Counted from the stretch's first letter, positions 46,673-58,957 are shown. The stretch: 64,000 nucleotides of DNA from Delphinapterus leucas (GCF_002288925.2 NW_022098004.1:12004177-12068176); one strand, 5' to 3'. Notes: a model not told the origin generated them from the letters alone. Numbers and translations: made by a program.

Positions 46673-48404
46673 AAAATAACATAAGCTACTGTAGTAGTGT
46701 CAAAGGAGAAAAAAAATAGAAAGGTACTAAACTGTTGCTCCAAAGGTCAGTGCCAGCTAACCCCAGGTCCGTCAACTTCCTTCAGCACTGCCCCGGGTAT
46801 GAAGAACCCTTGACACGCAGCTCTACCCCTGCCCGACTCAGAGATGGAGCCACTTCTGCCAAGCCTGGCTGTGTATATGTGGAAATAAATGCAGGCGCAC
46901 CATGCCTGTGAGGTTGCAGGTAGTCTTGCTTCCCCAGGACAGGAAAGCCTTGGACACAGCCTGATTACTGAGCATTCCCTTCATTCCCTCCAAATCAATT
47001 TCTTCTAAGAAATACAGCTCTGCCTTCTTTTCCTGACTGATAATCTGTCCCAAGAGGGTCTAGATTCTTCCTCCCTTCCTGCTCTCAAATGGATAGATTT
47101 CCAACAACATACCCAGCCAGCTCCCACTACCACTCTTGCCTGCTCCCATCTCCCAGGGCCTAGAATTTACACGTGTACCATCAGGCACTGTTTCAGAGAA
47201 GACATACCGGTGGGAAATCTGCACCATCCACTTACTACAATTATTTCCACCACCTAGAAATCCTGAGAAGGCACCCTGTGGAACGCCATTACTGGTTGGT
47301 ATTACCAAACCAGGTTTGTTTGCCCTGCTCGCAGCAAGCTGAGTGCTGAGGTGCCGAGCTTTGCAGCAGAGAAAAGGTTTTCTCACAAGGCAGCCAAGCG
47401 AGTAGATGGGAGAACAAATCTCAAATCTGCCCCCTCCCCCCAAGGTGAGGGGCTCGGGATATTTATGGGATATAGCTGAGGTGTGGAGAATGTGGGGAAC
47501 GGTGATTGGAGATAAGAAAAAGATGAGGTAATCCTGTGCAGGCACAACTAAGCTACGTGTTTCTTCATGGGACACGTGTTCAGAAAACAGCAGAGTTAGC
47601 ATGCTCTGAGGGTGGAGTTTTGGGCCCTCTAATGTCAAAAGGTCACCAATCAGACACTCACGAATGCCCAGTTGGAGGGTTGGTGGTCCCAACTAGGCTT
47701 AACCATCTCGAGCTCAAACTGGACACAGCTGACTCCAAGTTCCCAAAAAACAACTGGGGCAAGCATCTCATTATTTAAGCTACATGAGGCTTGGAGGACA
47801 TGCAAGCTTTTTGTGGCAACGATTAAAGCCAGCTTGATCAGTGACGGCAGCTTACACGTTTAGTGGATCTAACTGACGATTATCCTCAGTTTCACTACAA
47901 TACTCTTCTCTTCAGTCGTTCCCTCAAGGACAATACTCTGGAGACTTAGCCACTTCATTGAAGGCAACACAGCCTTGGGTTTGTCCTACTAATTACCCCC
48001 TGCCCATTCCTGGTGCTCTCTGCACCCCTCAGCAGCCAACTTTCACAGTCCCATAACAGCTTATACATTTTAGGTTGATTTAATTTCACCTTTTTTGTTG
48101 CTGTTTCTTATTATTCCAGATAATCAAAATGCATCAGCAATTATAGTAGTCGCTGAGAACTGATGTTAGGTTTCTCTACAGTAAGTTTCCTTTTAGCAAG
48201 GTTGATAAAATATGCAATAAAACTGTGTACAAAATATTGATCCAGCCTCTCTATGGGTCTACAAATGCTTTGACGAATATGAAGAAGGCCTGGAGGGATT
48301 GCAACTATCAGAAAGAATTAACCATGCATTGATGTCTTACTTGGTCCTGTGATAAGGAAATTGGGGCTCCAAAAAGAATGCATAAGGTCACTCTGTCTTA
48401 ATTG
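46673..48404. other. No gene recognised; long minus-strand opening
   Basis: It contains a 210-codon opening on the minus strand (47060-47692) that starts with TTG rather than ATG and has no recognised domain. Composition in 46740-47500 is GC-richer than around it. It might be an unrecognised LTR, but I cannot support that. Confidence 0.4.
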
Positions 48405-48490
48405 TTGCTGCATCCCAAGTACCTGTCACAGTACCTTGCCATAGTGGGTTTCCATAAACATTAGTTGAATAAAAAGTGAATGGATAAATA
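48405..48490 (+). repeat. MIR/L2-like 3' end
   Basis: 'gtcacagtaccttgccatag', 'aaacattagttgaataaaa' and 'gaatggataaata' are in the order of a MIR or L2 3' end. Confidence 0.5.
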
Positions 48491-49728
48491 CAGGATCTCA
48501 TGCCTGAATTGAAGTTATCAAAAATAACTGAATAAACATCAGTTATGGGAGAATAATGAAAAAATAGTGAGGTGCTGCCTAAACAAGTACTATAAAAGTG
48601 AAAAGAGAGAATACGGTATAGTGAAGAAGTTAGAAAAGAGTACATTGAGAATTTAGAACTAATTCAGCCTTAAATTTGGGACAAGGTTTAGCATCAGGTA
48701 GAGACAAAGGCATTCCTGGCACAGGGAAGAGAATACATGAATATTTGCAGGTGCATAGGAGCATGGATCAATGAGAAGAAATGCTCTGTTGGAGTAGAAA
48801 ATGTGTGCGAAATACAGATAGATGGGTGGATTGAAGCCAGAACATGGAGATCATTAAAACTCAGTCTGAGGAGGACCTGGAAAAGCACCAGAGAAGTCTG
48901 AGTCTGGTCAAGCAAGATGTTTTTTGTATGTCAGGACATTAACTTCCTGTCTATTTCACTAAGTCCATTTTTCCAAAAGACGCGTATTTCTTTCTCATGC
49001 TCTGAGTTTGACAGAAGACCCCATGATAGGTGGGGCAGGGCAGGGGGTAAAGAGCTCATGGTAAACCGGGAAAAGAGAGGCACAATCAAGTAGAAGACAC
49101 GGTAACTTGGACAATGATGTTGTCAAATCCTGGTTCCCCAAACTATCACCAAAGCATCTATTAACAAAACAAAGCACAGTTAATTTCTTACCATGGTAAG
49201 GGAGGACATTAGGTCAGCAGGGTCTTAATAATGTCCTGGAGAGGGAAGGACAAAGTCGGTATATTTATTGAAATTTTGAAGTCTGGTTTAAAGCAGGTCT
49301 TACAATGTGGAGGCTTGATTACGACTGGGCAGGAATCATGACATAAGACTTTAGGATTAGTAATAGTTAAGGACATAGCAATGCAAGACTTTTGAGGCAG
49401 GGATTCAAAGAGTCTAGTGTAAACTGTCCATGGATGCTTTCTATTAATGAGTTGATGGAACTCTCTGGGAGTCCTTGGAATGAAAAGTAAACTTATTTAC
49501 AGCTTGTATCCTCCAGGGAAAGAGTCTCATGAAATACTAAAGTTAAGTCAAAGACAGTGGGATAATAAAGTCATGTTAATGTACATGGTAAGGTGCATAG
49601 ATGGCTTCTATTCTGAGTGTACATGCATGCAAAGAACACAGGAAGCAGAACCAAGGGAAGACGGCTGAGACCTGCTCAGTAGATTCAGAAAAGTCTTCAA
49701 AGAAGAGGTGGCCTCTGTGCCATGAGCT
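48491..49728. other. No recognised gene
   Basis: The part at 48700-48900 ('ggcattcctggcacaggga') resembles an old dispersed repeat but is not assigned. No open frame to report. Confidence 0.4.
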
Positions 49729-49742
49729 AAAAAATGAGCAGA

Positions 49743-49967
49743 TGGGCTTCCCTGGTGGCGCAGTGGTTGTGAGTCCGCCTGCCGATGCAGGGGACACGGG
49801 TTCGGGCCCCGGTCTGGGAAGATCCCACATGCCGCGGAGCGGCTAGGCCCGTGAGCCATGGCCGTTGAGCCTGCACGTCCGGAGCCTGTGCTCTGCAACA
49901 GGAGAGGCCACAACAGTGAGAGGACCACATACCGCAAAAAATAAATAAATAAATAAATAATAAAAAT
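49743..49967 (+). mobile_element. CHR-type SINE, short (about 205 bp) form
   Basis: An intact head, B box 'gggttcgggccc', short-form body and (AATA)n tail. A perfect 14-bp duplication, aaaaaatgagcaga, is at 49729-49742 and 49968-49981. Confidence 0.95.
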
Positions 49968-49981
49968 AAAAAATGAGCAGA

Positions 49982-52527
49982 GTTTGATCTGTGTACAGAA
50001 GGGAGAAGGGATTCAAGGAAAGGGCATAATGTAGTGTAAGAAAAGGGGTGAAAGAATGTGTCCGGTCTGAGGGACTATCTATAGAATCCACAAGCAGAAC
50101 CCTTCACTATTGTTCAAGTTAGAAATTGATGCACTTCTACTGTGTTCATTTTAATGATTCAGAGTATTTTGTTGAGAAAGAACTTTTTGCATAAGTTAAG
50201 GATGTTTTAAATTTTCCTGAAACTACTCTTGTGTTTTGAGATGAGCTTAAAAACAAATAACGATTTGGGGATGTAAACTTAAAATCACGTGGGATTTTTT
50301 AAATAAACAAATTGTTGAAACACACAGAAACGCATTCCTATCTAGAGAGAGTGAAAAAGAAAGGAAGCACGGAGCTTCCAGCAGTGTTTGTAGTTTCTCT
50401 GAGGTAGTGTAATAGCATTCAAATCCTCCAGGAAAAGAAAGGCAATTTTCTATACTACCAAAAGCCAGAGTTGAGACCACTTAGCTCTCTCTTGCATGTC
50501 AGGGAACTTTTGGTAAATTAACCTAGAAATAAATCCAAAGGGATTATGATTGCTGTGCTTTATAATAAAAGAGATGGCCTTAAGGAGATTTAATCAGAAA
50601 ATAAATTTCAAAATCTAAAGCATGCTTTGATGCAAGAACACCGGGAAACCAATCAGCATTTGATGCTGTTGTGTAGCCTTTCCTAGAAAGCACCCTTTGG
50701 GGCCTTTGTCTGATAAAGGTCAGGACACCCCTATGTGGCCCTTTCGTGAGTTGGTCAGACCCAGGTCCCCCAGTCAGTGATGAGCACAGCTCAGATTCAA
50801 CAAGCTGCAAGCCTGCTAACCCCACACCTGAGAGCCCAGACAGATTCAAAACAACCAGCTAATTAAACCTGGAGCACCAAGCTATCATCATCCAAGATTC
50901 ATGGGCATCCAACAAGCAGAAGAACTAGCAACACGGCATTCGGCAACAGCTGTCACCTGCTATAATATTCTTTAATTATCTTCAAATCTCTAAGAACTGA
51001 CAAATGGGTGACAAAATGCAATTTTCTGTGTCAGGAAGCGAGAGACAAGCCTGTGTTACTTTGATGAGAGGAAATACTGTAAAATCATCACTCTCAGCTC
51101 TTCTTATTGGGGAGAAGGGGACTGTTGTCACTCAGTTCTTGTCTGTAAACACGCTCATTACAGGACTCCTGGAGGGACATGTCTCCTTCTTTACAAAGAT
51201 TGAAGAAGAGGAGCCAGAATGGGTTCTGGGCTATGCTGAGCTGTCCCCCATAGGTTTAGCACGTCTTTCAAATTTAGCCCCAGCTCCAGCGCTAGCCCCA
51301 CCATGGTGCTTATGTCCTGTGGACATGCATTCCTAGTGTGGACCCCTAGCAAAGCCAATCCAAGTTCCCTGGAATCAAGTCATGTCTCTTTCCACAGATT
51401 CCTCCCGATGCCTGTCCAAATTGTGACCTAATCCCTCTACATTGCAGTGAAGTTTATTTCCATTAGTCGCTAACTTCTTTCTGGTCATTACATTCTACTA
51501 AATGTTTGTGATAACATCCTTTGTCCCCTTGAGGCAAGTTTACTTCTATCACCTACACAACTTTGCCAGCCTTTGTGTGTCGAAAATGTCCATGAGGACA
51601 CAAAATAAATTGCAGAAAGAAGGTCACTATGTAGTAAATAGCTCTTAACAACATCAGCTAGAAAAACTACATCATCTGTATAGAGTAGTAGGGCACTCAT
51701 AAGCTAAGAGCACTGTACCACTCATGGTTCTAGAACATAAAAATAGAGAAAAATATGGGCTAGCTCACATTGGCTGAAAGTATAAGAGGGCCCCTAGAGT
51801 TTGAGGAAAACATACATTAACAGTGTGCTACAACAAACTGTTATATACAATTAAAACTGATACATATATATAGGTTTTTTTTTTAGTATTTGAGAGACAA
51901 ATGACCAATCAACATGCTGTTACAAGGTGCTGACAATCTAAAAGGATAATAATTCTCAAAACATAAAGTGTTTGTGACTTGTTCTTAAAATGTGCATAAA
52001 TATATTAACACAGGGAGAAATGATTGAAAGCTCTGGTTACATTTCTGAACCATCCAAACAAAATTTTTATATTAAGATTTAAATTAGAGTGTCAAAAGCT
52101 GATCAGTGAACGTTCCTGTCTACTAGTTATAGTATAATCATTTAAATTTTGTATTTAAAATTATTTTATGCAATTAGCATATTATTTTAAATGTCAATTA
52201 ATACAATAGTTAAATTAGTCTGTTTTTATGATCTCTGAGATGTAAGTTCTCTGGGGATAAGGACAAGATCTGTTAGGTGATCTTGTTCATGGTACTCTGA
52301 TAACCAACATTTGGTATTTGATCATTTTAGTAATAAAATCAAATGTTTTCTCCAAGACCATGAAGTCAAATTAATTTTTTTCTTCTCTATTTTCAGTCTT
52401 ATTATCCACTCCATCAATGCTTCTCACCTTATCACTTCAGAGCCCACAGGTCAAGGAATCTTAGTGTCCAGTACATGATTAAACCCATTAACTGAAATGG
52501 CACCTGAAATGGACATGCCACTAACCT
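49982..52527. other. No recognised feature
   Basis: Two and a half kilobases without an identified repeat. The frame at 51004-51336 (110 codons) has an ordinary composition and no domain that I know. Confidence 0.5.
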
Positions 52528-52540
52528 AAAGAGATAACAG

Positions 52541-52865
52541 GGGGCTTCCCTGGTGGTTCAGTGGTTAGGAATCTGACTGCCAATGCAGGGGACATGGGTT
52601 CGAGCCCTGGTCTGGAAAGATCCAACATCTTCGTTGCCGTGGAGCAACGAAGCCCTTGTGCCACAACTACTGAGCCCACTTGCCACAGCTACTGAAGCCC
52701 GCGCACCTAGAGTCCATGCTCTGCAACAAGAGAGGCCACCAGAGTGGGAGGCCCGCGCACCGCAACGAAGAGTAGCCCCCGCTCGCCACAACTGGAGAAA
52801 GCCCACGCACAGCAACGAAGACCCAAGGCAGCCAAAAAGAAATAAATAATTAAAAAAAAAAAAGA
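52541..52865 (+). mobile_element. CHR-type SINE, long form, with small inverted repeat
   Basis: The head 'ggggcttccctggtggttca' and the full body. An unusual extra segment creates a 9-bp inverted repeat, cttcgttgc (52629-52637) with gcaacgaag (52644-52652). The flanks gagataacag (52531-52540) and gagataaaag (52866-52875) form a duplication with one mismatch. Confidence 0.93.
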
Positions 52866-52875
52866 GAGATAAAAG

Positions 52876-53350
52876 GAGATCATTATTTTCTCCAATCAAC
52901 TTCCACTGAAAATGCAGGGCAAGGCAGCAAGTTGATCTAGAAGAAGGTACAACATCAGAATGCTGCCCAAGCTACCACCCAAAAAAAATCTATATTCCCA
53001 ATTTACCTATTTTACTTAAAGCAGAAAAAACTTCTAGGGATAAACATACCCATTTTATATATTTAATGTAATTGGAGAATATTAAAGCTAGAAGAAACCA
53101 TCGTTTCATCTCTAAAAACAAGAACGAAAGTACAAGAACCCTGATTCCCAAAGAAACAAATTGCAGCTTCTAAAACATGGACATTTAAATTACATATCAC
53201 AGCCCCTCTGGTTCCTTTCAAAATAGAATAAATAAGAGGAATGTGACAAGGGTCATATACCTCCCCTCTCCCCATCTCTGCAAGGGTGGCCTTCAGTGGA
53301 ACTTGGCCATAGACAGGGAGCCCAGACAATGCTGATAATCTAACAAGACT
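52876..53350. other. No recognised feature
   Basis: No repeat or gene recognised. Confidence 0.5.
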
Positions 53351-53363
53351 GAAGAAAGATTAG

Positions 53364-53501
53364 GGACTTCCCTGGCAGTCCAGTGGTTAAGACTCCACAC
53401 TTCCACTGCAGGGGGCATGGGTTCAATCCCTGGTTGGGCAAATGAGAACCCACATGCCCCACGGCTCAGCAAAAAAAAAAAAAAAAAAAGAAGAAAAAGA
53501 A
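53364..53501 (+). mobile_element. CHR-type SINE, about 115-bp form
   Basis: The head 'gggacttccctggcagtcca', B box 'gggttcaatccc', then an A run and an AAG-rich tail. A 13-bp duplication with one mismatch, gaagaaagattag (53351-53363) and gaagaaggattag (53502-53514), flanks it. Confidence 0.95.
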
Positions 53502-53514
53502 GAAGAAGGATTAG

Positions 53515-54064
53515 ATGGTACAAAAGATATTCTTTCACCATGTGTCAAGTCAGTCTCAATAAATTTATTTTGTTTTCCATTGTAATTCATTCATGTTTGT
53601 GAAATAACAATGTCAAATATTGAAAACAACTTCACAATTTACTAAACATTTCCATAGACATTCTTTAGCACTGACAGCAATTGAACAGAGGTAATGGGCT
53701 GACCAACAGAGATCCACGTTCCTCATTCACAGTGCAAAGTTGGTGGAAAGAGGTGGCCCAGCTAGGGACCATGTGATGGAATGTGAGCCAAAGTGACGTG
53801 TGCCATTTCTGGGCTCAGATGTTAAGTACTAGGTGCTCAACCCTCTACACTCTCACTCTTCACTACCTAGCCAACTAAATGCAAAGGATTCAGTAAAAGA
53901 CACCAAGGAGGTCTTAAGAGCTAGAAAGAGTCACAGCTTAAGAGGAGATTCACAGATCTGGGATGTGAGCAGGAAATTACAGAGATTTGAAGATTTTTTG
54001 TTTTATTAGCTAGTGAAAACAATAGTGCAAAAAGAAGTGACAATGCAGGTACCAGTCAGTGCCT
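53515..54064. other. No recognised feature
   Basis: No repeat or gene recognised. Confidence 0.5.
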
Positions 54065-54125
54065 AACTCACATCAGGCACTCAACAAATGTTGGGTGGAT
54101 GGATGGATGGATGGATGGGCAGGTG
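54065..54125 (+). repeat. MIR/L2-like 3' end grading into (TGGA)n
   Basis: 'aggcactcaacaaatgttgg', then about six TGGA units. The simple repeat probably grew from the terminal repeat of the element. Confidence 0.65.
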
Positions 54126-54429
54126 GATGGACAAATGGCAGAAGCATTATATTCTAACCTATTAAATCTGAAAATCATAAAGTCCTGCCACAAATACAAC
54201 ACTAGGTAGTGATGTTAATTTCTAACGCATGTGAACTGGGCCAATGATTATTTTTAAAGAAATATGGATGACCTCTAAAATAGTAATGTACTTTCCAGAG
54301 GAATATCAGAAAAATTGTAAATGGCACTAATTAGAGACTAAACTAAATAATGTGATTGTCTCAAATCCTCTGAAGACTAGTAACCATGACTTTCCCAAAT
54401 AATTCAGAAAAAATGGGGATTGGAGTACT
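54126..54429. other. No recognised feature
   Basis: Short AT-rich gap between two MIR-type relics. Nothing seen. Confidence 0.5.
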
Positions 54430-54645
54430 ATTACATAGGTTTAAGAGCATTGGGCTTTGAGATTAGGGAGATGTTAATTCAGATGAAGGCCACAGCGCAT
54501 ACTAGCTGTGTAACTCGAAATGAGCAGTATCCTCCCTAAGCTTCACTTCCCACATCTGTAAAATGTGAAAATGGAAGTAGAAACCTTAGCACAGTGTCTG
54601 GCACATAGAAGACGCTCAATACATGCTAGGCTATTATTCTTGAGA
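54430..54645 (+). repeat. MIR, nearly full length
   Basis: In order: 'ttaagagcattgggctttga', 'tactagctgtgtaactcg', 'cttcccacatctgtaaaatg', 'cttagcacagtgtctggcac' and 'gctcaatacatgctaggcta'. All MIR blocks are present. Confidence 0.88.
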
Positions 54646-56149
54646 GTGAATCTACACGCTGTTTTTGTTAATTAAAATATATTCAAGTTACTCTGTCACA
54701 TGGCATGTAATTTCAAAGATACTAAACCATAGAAATCTTTAAAAGATTCCTCCAATTTTCAAGCATGGGTAAAAGACAGTCAATAACTAACTCTCATATT
54801 GCAGAACTGGAAGCTTTTCAAGGGTGGCTATCAGTGGCTGCAGTATGATTTTATAACTGCTGGGCTATTCTTTCTAAAATACAAATTTAACTTGTCCATC
54901 CAGTGGTTGCTAGCCTCTACTGGATATCAAGGTCCATATTCATGACATTTTCATTCTCACTCATTTGTTTCTTTTCTCTCCAAATGTGCTTCCCAGTGCT
55001 CCTACCACCATCTTCCAGACAAGCCACAATTTCTGCTTTTGAGCCTCCCCAGTTCTGTGAACCACTTTCCTCCTATTCTTTAATCTCCTGAGCAAATATC
55101 AGACTCAAGGTCACACTGATAAAGCCTCTTGCAAACTTTATATACTCAGCAAATGTCAAGGCTCTTAGCTCTCTCCATCTACTTCTACCACAATGGATCT
55201 CTCCTCTCTTTGGATTCCTAGAGCATATATAATCCACATAAAATAGAGTATTGGATCCTATACTCTTGTATACTGATATTTAATTATTTCAAGGTTTTTT
55301 TTAGTCCTCTTAAATAAATAAGATTGTCAATTTCTTGGGGGCCTTAGTATCCTCATCTATGAAATGAGGGTATTGTATTAAAGATGTCTTGGCTTCTTCT
55401 TACTCTCAAATTCTTATGATCTCTTGGGTCATCTTGTCTGTGAAGCCCAAAGCACTGAGCACAAATATGGGTACATCTTAGCTCAGTCACTACAAAAAGA
55501 GTTAAGAGAAAAGATAAGCCATCCTTAACAAAATTCAATCAAGGTCAGATCTAAAGTGAACCTTTTTTTGTATACATCAGCATATAGAATAACATTCACA
55601 AAGATTTTCTCTTGACAGGTTTAGCTCTAAGGTAAGAAAATTCATGGGATTTCTTTTCTTTATTTTTGCGAAATTGAGAGGCAACACAGGGCCAGGCAGC
55701 CTGGTAGAAACTTTCTTGTGCCTCCGGAGGAAGTACCCTATTTTCAAAGGCTTCCTCGAATGCTCCGGGATTTCTGCTGCCCTCACAAAAACCGACTCAG
55801 ACAGAATTCTGCTTTCTTCTACTTTCCTCATGCTCAAAATTGATTTACCGCGAAACGAATAAGACTGAGCTTTCAGGGGCCCTTATTTGAGAGAATTCTA
55901 GCAATGTGTCCACGTGGTCCAATGTTGTACAATTTGCAGATGTAAGATATTTTATTCATAATTAAATGACTGCTGTCTCTTTCTACCCTGATTTTTCCCC
56001 CTTTTAATTCCCTTTGCTGAAGTGGTAGTGTTGTGCCTGTGGGCACATATGAAGTCCAGGTAAAAAGATGTAAGTTTGTGATAGGTAGTTGGGAACACCG
56101 TCAACTTTTGTTTAGTCAAATGTTTTCACGTGGTTCACCATCACTTCCA
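54646..56149. other. No gene; weak MIR trace
   Basis: The stretch at 55333-55430 ('cttagtatcctcatctatga' and on) resembles a MIR-type fragment. Otherwise nothing is recognised. Minus- and plus-strand frames at 55577-55862 overlap each other and carry no known domain. Confidence 0.45.
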
Positions 56150-56232
56150 TAAAGTTAAGCTATAGCTTGTCCAGTAAGTGGCAAAGCTAAGATTCAAACC
56201 TAAGTTTGTCTGATTCTAACGCTACCATATCA
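56150..56232 (+). repeat. MIR fragment
   Basis: 'cttgtccagtaagtggcaaa' followed by 'gattcaaacctaagtttgtc' and 'tgattctaacgcta' matches the MIR core region. Confidence 0.72.
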
Positions 56233-56853
56233 TATTATTTACTCCTTTCATATTCTTTGGGATGTATTAACAAGTCTTTGATTCCGTAATTTAAGATATG
56301 ATGCTCTATGCTGAGCAACTTAGCAGCATCTGGCACTTCTTCCCATCTCTCAACCTGGCACCAACAGACTTTCCTAGCCCTAACACCCACCACTGTCCTA
56401 CCTGTACAAACAATTCTATCCACGTGGGATTCTTCTTTTACAGACCGTGCTTTTGTTCATGATCTTTCCTTAGGCTAAAATGGTCTTGACCAATCGCATT
56501 TATGTAAATTCTTATTAATTTTTCCCTAAATTGACATAAACCACTGACATCAATGAAAAGAATATATAACTCATATTATGCCACTACTATAAAGGCATCA
56601 ATGAAAAACGGGGTAATGATTGTTGTCAAATTTAAGAGCTGTCCATTGAAAAAATCTGGAGATAAAGATCAAGCCAGTAGTACTAAACACCTCTAGCACC
56701 CAGGTTTTGCTCTCTAAATGTAAGTAAATGTTATTTTTTAATTTAAAAATTAAAGTACCTTGGAAAAAATTACTAATTACAGGTCAGGGCAGGAAATATA
56801 CAAAACTAGGTGATCTTTTGTCATAGCTGCAAGCAAAAAAGATTTCTAACACT
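56233..56853. other. No recognised feature
   Basis: No repeat or gene recognised. Confidence 0.5.
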
Positions 56854-57201
56854 GCAGTTGTCCCCCCTTATCCAAGGTGTCACTTTCTGTGATTTCAGTT
56901 ACTCCCATGGTCAACCACAGTCCAAAAATATTAAATGGAAAATTCCAGAAATAAACAATTGATAAGTTTTAAATTGTGCAACGTTCTGAGTAGCATGATG
57001 AAATATCGCACCATCCCGCTCCATCCTACCTGGAATGTGAATCCACCCCCATTGTCCAGCATATTCTCCCCTATGCTGGTCACTTAGTAGCCATCTGGGT
57101 TATCAGATCGACTGCCCCAGTATTGCTTGTGTTCAAATAACCCTTATTTTACTTAATAATGGCCCAAAAGCACAATAGGTAGTGGTGCTGGCAATTCAGA
57201 T

Positions 57202-57417
57202 ATGCCAAAGAGATGCTGCAAAGTGCTTCCTTTAAGTGAAAAGGTATCTCAAGTTAATGAGGAAAGAAAAAAATCCTATGCTGAGGTTGCTAAGATCTAC
57301 GGTAAGAATGAATCTTATATGTGTGAAATTGTGAAGAGGAAAAAGAAATTCGTGCTAGTTTTGCAGTCGCACCTCAAACTGCAAAAGTTATGGCCACAGT
57401 GTGTGATAAATGCTTAG
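57202..57417 (+). pseudogene. Tigger transposase N-terminal remnant
   Basis: The frame starts MPKRCCKVLPLSEKVSQVNE and contains the helix-turn-helix (CENP-B N-terminal type) segment 'KKSYAEVAKIYGKNESYMCE'. This part bound the transposon ends. The native frame is lost by a single-base deletion near 57336-57340, after which the read-through runs to a stop at 57415-57417. The original frame can still be followed in the DNA to about 57445 (a 'KMEKALNL' segment). The DDE catalytic domain is absent because of an internal deletion. Some genes in mammals, such as CENPB and the POGK/TIGD family, descend from this family, but this copy is broken. Confidence 0.9.
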
Positions 57418-57462
57418 TTAAGATGGAAAAGGCATTAAATTTGTACAATAAGATATTCTGAG

Positions 57463-58036
57463 GGACTTCGCTGGCAGCACAGTGGTTAAAAATCCGCGTG
57501 CCGGGCTTCCCTGGTAGCGCAGTGGTTGAGAGTCCGCCTGCCGATACTGGGGACGCGGGTTCGTGCACCGGTCCGGGGGGATCCCACATGCCGCGGAGCA
57601 GCTGGGCCCGTGAGCCATGGCCGCTGAGCCTGCGCGTCCGGAGCCTGTGCTCTGCAACGGGAGAGGCCACAACAGTGAGAGGCCCGCGTACCGCAAAGAA
57701 AAAAAAAAGAATCCACCTGCCAATGCAGGGGACACGGGTTCGAGCCCTGGTCCGGGAAGATCCCACATGCTGCAGAGCAAATAAGTCCGTGCGCCATAAC
57801 TACCAAACCTGCGCTCTAGAGCCCGCGAACAACTACTGAGCCTGCATGTCACAACTACTGCAGCCTGTGCACATGCTAGAGCCCGTGCTCTGCCACAAAA
57901 GAAGCCACTGCAATGAGAAGTCCATGAACCGCAACGAAGAGTAACCCCCGCTCGCCGCACCTAGAGAAAGCCGGCGTGCAGCAATGAAGACCCAACACAG
58001 CCATAAATAAATAAATAAATAAATAAAAAGGAAAAA
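57463..58036 (+). mobile_element. CHR-type SINE, long form, hosting a second SINE
   Basis: The head is at 57463-57502, the inner SINE at 57503-57706 and the remainder at 57707-58036. The outer duplication is aagatattctgag (57450-57462) and aagatattttgag (58037-58049). The inner duplication is aaaaatccgcgtgcc (57488-57502) and aagaatccacctgcc (57707-57721). Confidence 0.94.
57503..57706 (+). mobile_element. CHR-type SINE, short form, nested
   Basis: A complete 205-bp copy with a high-GC body ('ggagcctgtgctctgcaacg') and an A-rich tail, inserted 40 bases inside another SINE. Confidence 0.94.
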
Positions 58037-58200
58037 AAGATATTTTGAGAGAGAAACCATATTCACATAACTTTTATTACACTATATTGTTGTAATTGTT
58101 GTATTTATTAGTTATTGTTGTTAATCTCTTACTGTGCCTAATTAATCAATTAAACTTTATCATAGGTATGTATGTATAGGAAAAAACATAGTATAATATA

Positions 58201-58871
58201 TGTGACCAAAACTGGGGGTCTGGCTGCTCGCCACTCAAAAGCCAATAAAGAGGCAAGTTTGGTGGAAAGGAAAGTTTGCTTTATTTTGGATGCCAGCAAC
58301 TGGTGGGGGAAGGGCAGATTCCTGTCCAAAGGCCAATTCCCCCCAACTACAACCAGTGGGCAAGAGCATTTATAGGTTGAGGGAGGGGGCTACGTGCAGA
58401 AACATCACAGTCAGCTCTGACAATCATCTTGAAATTGGTCATGCAGGGGTCTGACCAGCATCATCTTGATTGTTTTAAGTATTGATACTATTAATCTTCA
58501 GTTCCAGGGTCGGTTTGTTCCCATTTTCTTGAGGCCAATTCTCAGAATTGTGGCAGCTTATGTCATGACTACAGTCTGGTCATCATGTAGTTAACCTCTT
58601 CCACCTGGTGGGGGTGTCAGCATCTACAGGACAGGTCCCAGGATGTGGCTCAGAATATTATCTATAGCCCTTGAGGAGGAACTAAAGGTCCTTAACTGTG
58701 CTTAATGACTAAAGTATTATTATTTAGTTTTGTTGGACTGTTTTCCTTTGTTTCTGCATTTTCCCACTTCTCTGATTAAACTTATTCTTTGGCTAAAGTT
58801 TTTCCACAGACAAAAGGCAAGCGGAGCACATGGGTGTGGGGGGAAGGACCATAGGGTCCTGCTCCATTTCA
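58201..58871 (-). mobile_element. Solo LTR of an endogenous retrovirus, gammaretrovirus-like
   Basis: Read on the minus strand it begins TGAAATGG and ends GGTCACA (TG...CA). It has a TATA-like 'cctataaatgctc' (about 58364-58376), and the polyadenylation signal AATAAA follows. The 671-bp unit interrupts the Tigger 3' region and is flanked by the 4-bp duplication TATA (58197-58200, 58872-58875). Four-base duplications are usual for class I (gamma) elements. No internal viral genes remain, so recombination between two LTRs removed them. The class is inferred from the duplication size and layout, not from a match. Confidence 0.85.
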
Positions 58872-58957
58872 TATATATACAGAGAGTTTGGTACTATTCG
58901 TGTTTTCAAGTAAACACTGGCGGCCTTGGAATGTATTCCCCATGGATAAGGAGGAAT

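Larger units (their letters stand above)
56854..58957 (+). mobile_element. Tigger (pogo-type) DNA transposon, internally deleted and interrupted
   Basis: The 5' end is 'cagttgtccccccttatcca' and on, with the usual non-coding lead ('aaaattccagaaataaacaa', 'gttatcagatcgactgcc'). The transposase start is at 57202. Most of the transposase gene is deleted just before 57449. The 3' end includes 'ttgttgttaatctcttactg' and resumes after the LTR with 'gtttggtactattcgtgttt' and 'cttggaatgtattccccatg' to about 58957. It hosts a nested SINE pair (57463-58036) and a solo LTR (58201-58871). It is an old, immobile relic. Confidence 0.9.

Noticed and set aside
46838..47053. A minus-strand frame that, as translated, seems to begin MGQ like a retroviral Gag protein.
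   Set aside because: The first codon is TTG, not ATG. No LTR, primer-binding site or further Gag sequence was found beside it.
57374..57960. Long overlapping frames on both strands (113-180 codons).
   Set aside because: They lie across the nested SINE pair. GC-rich SINEs open several frames at once, and the same peptides recur at every SINE in the window.
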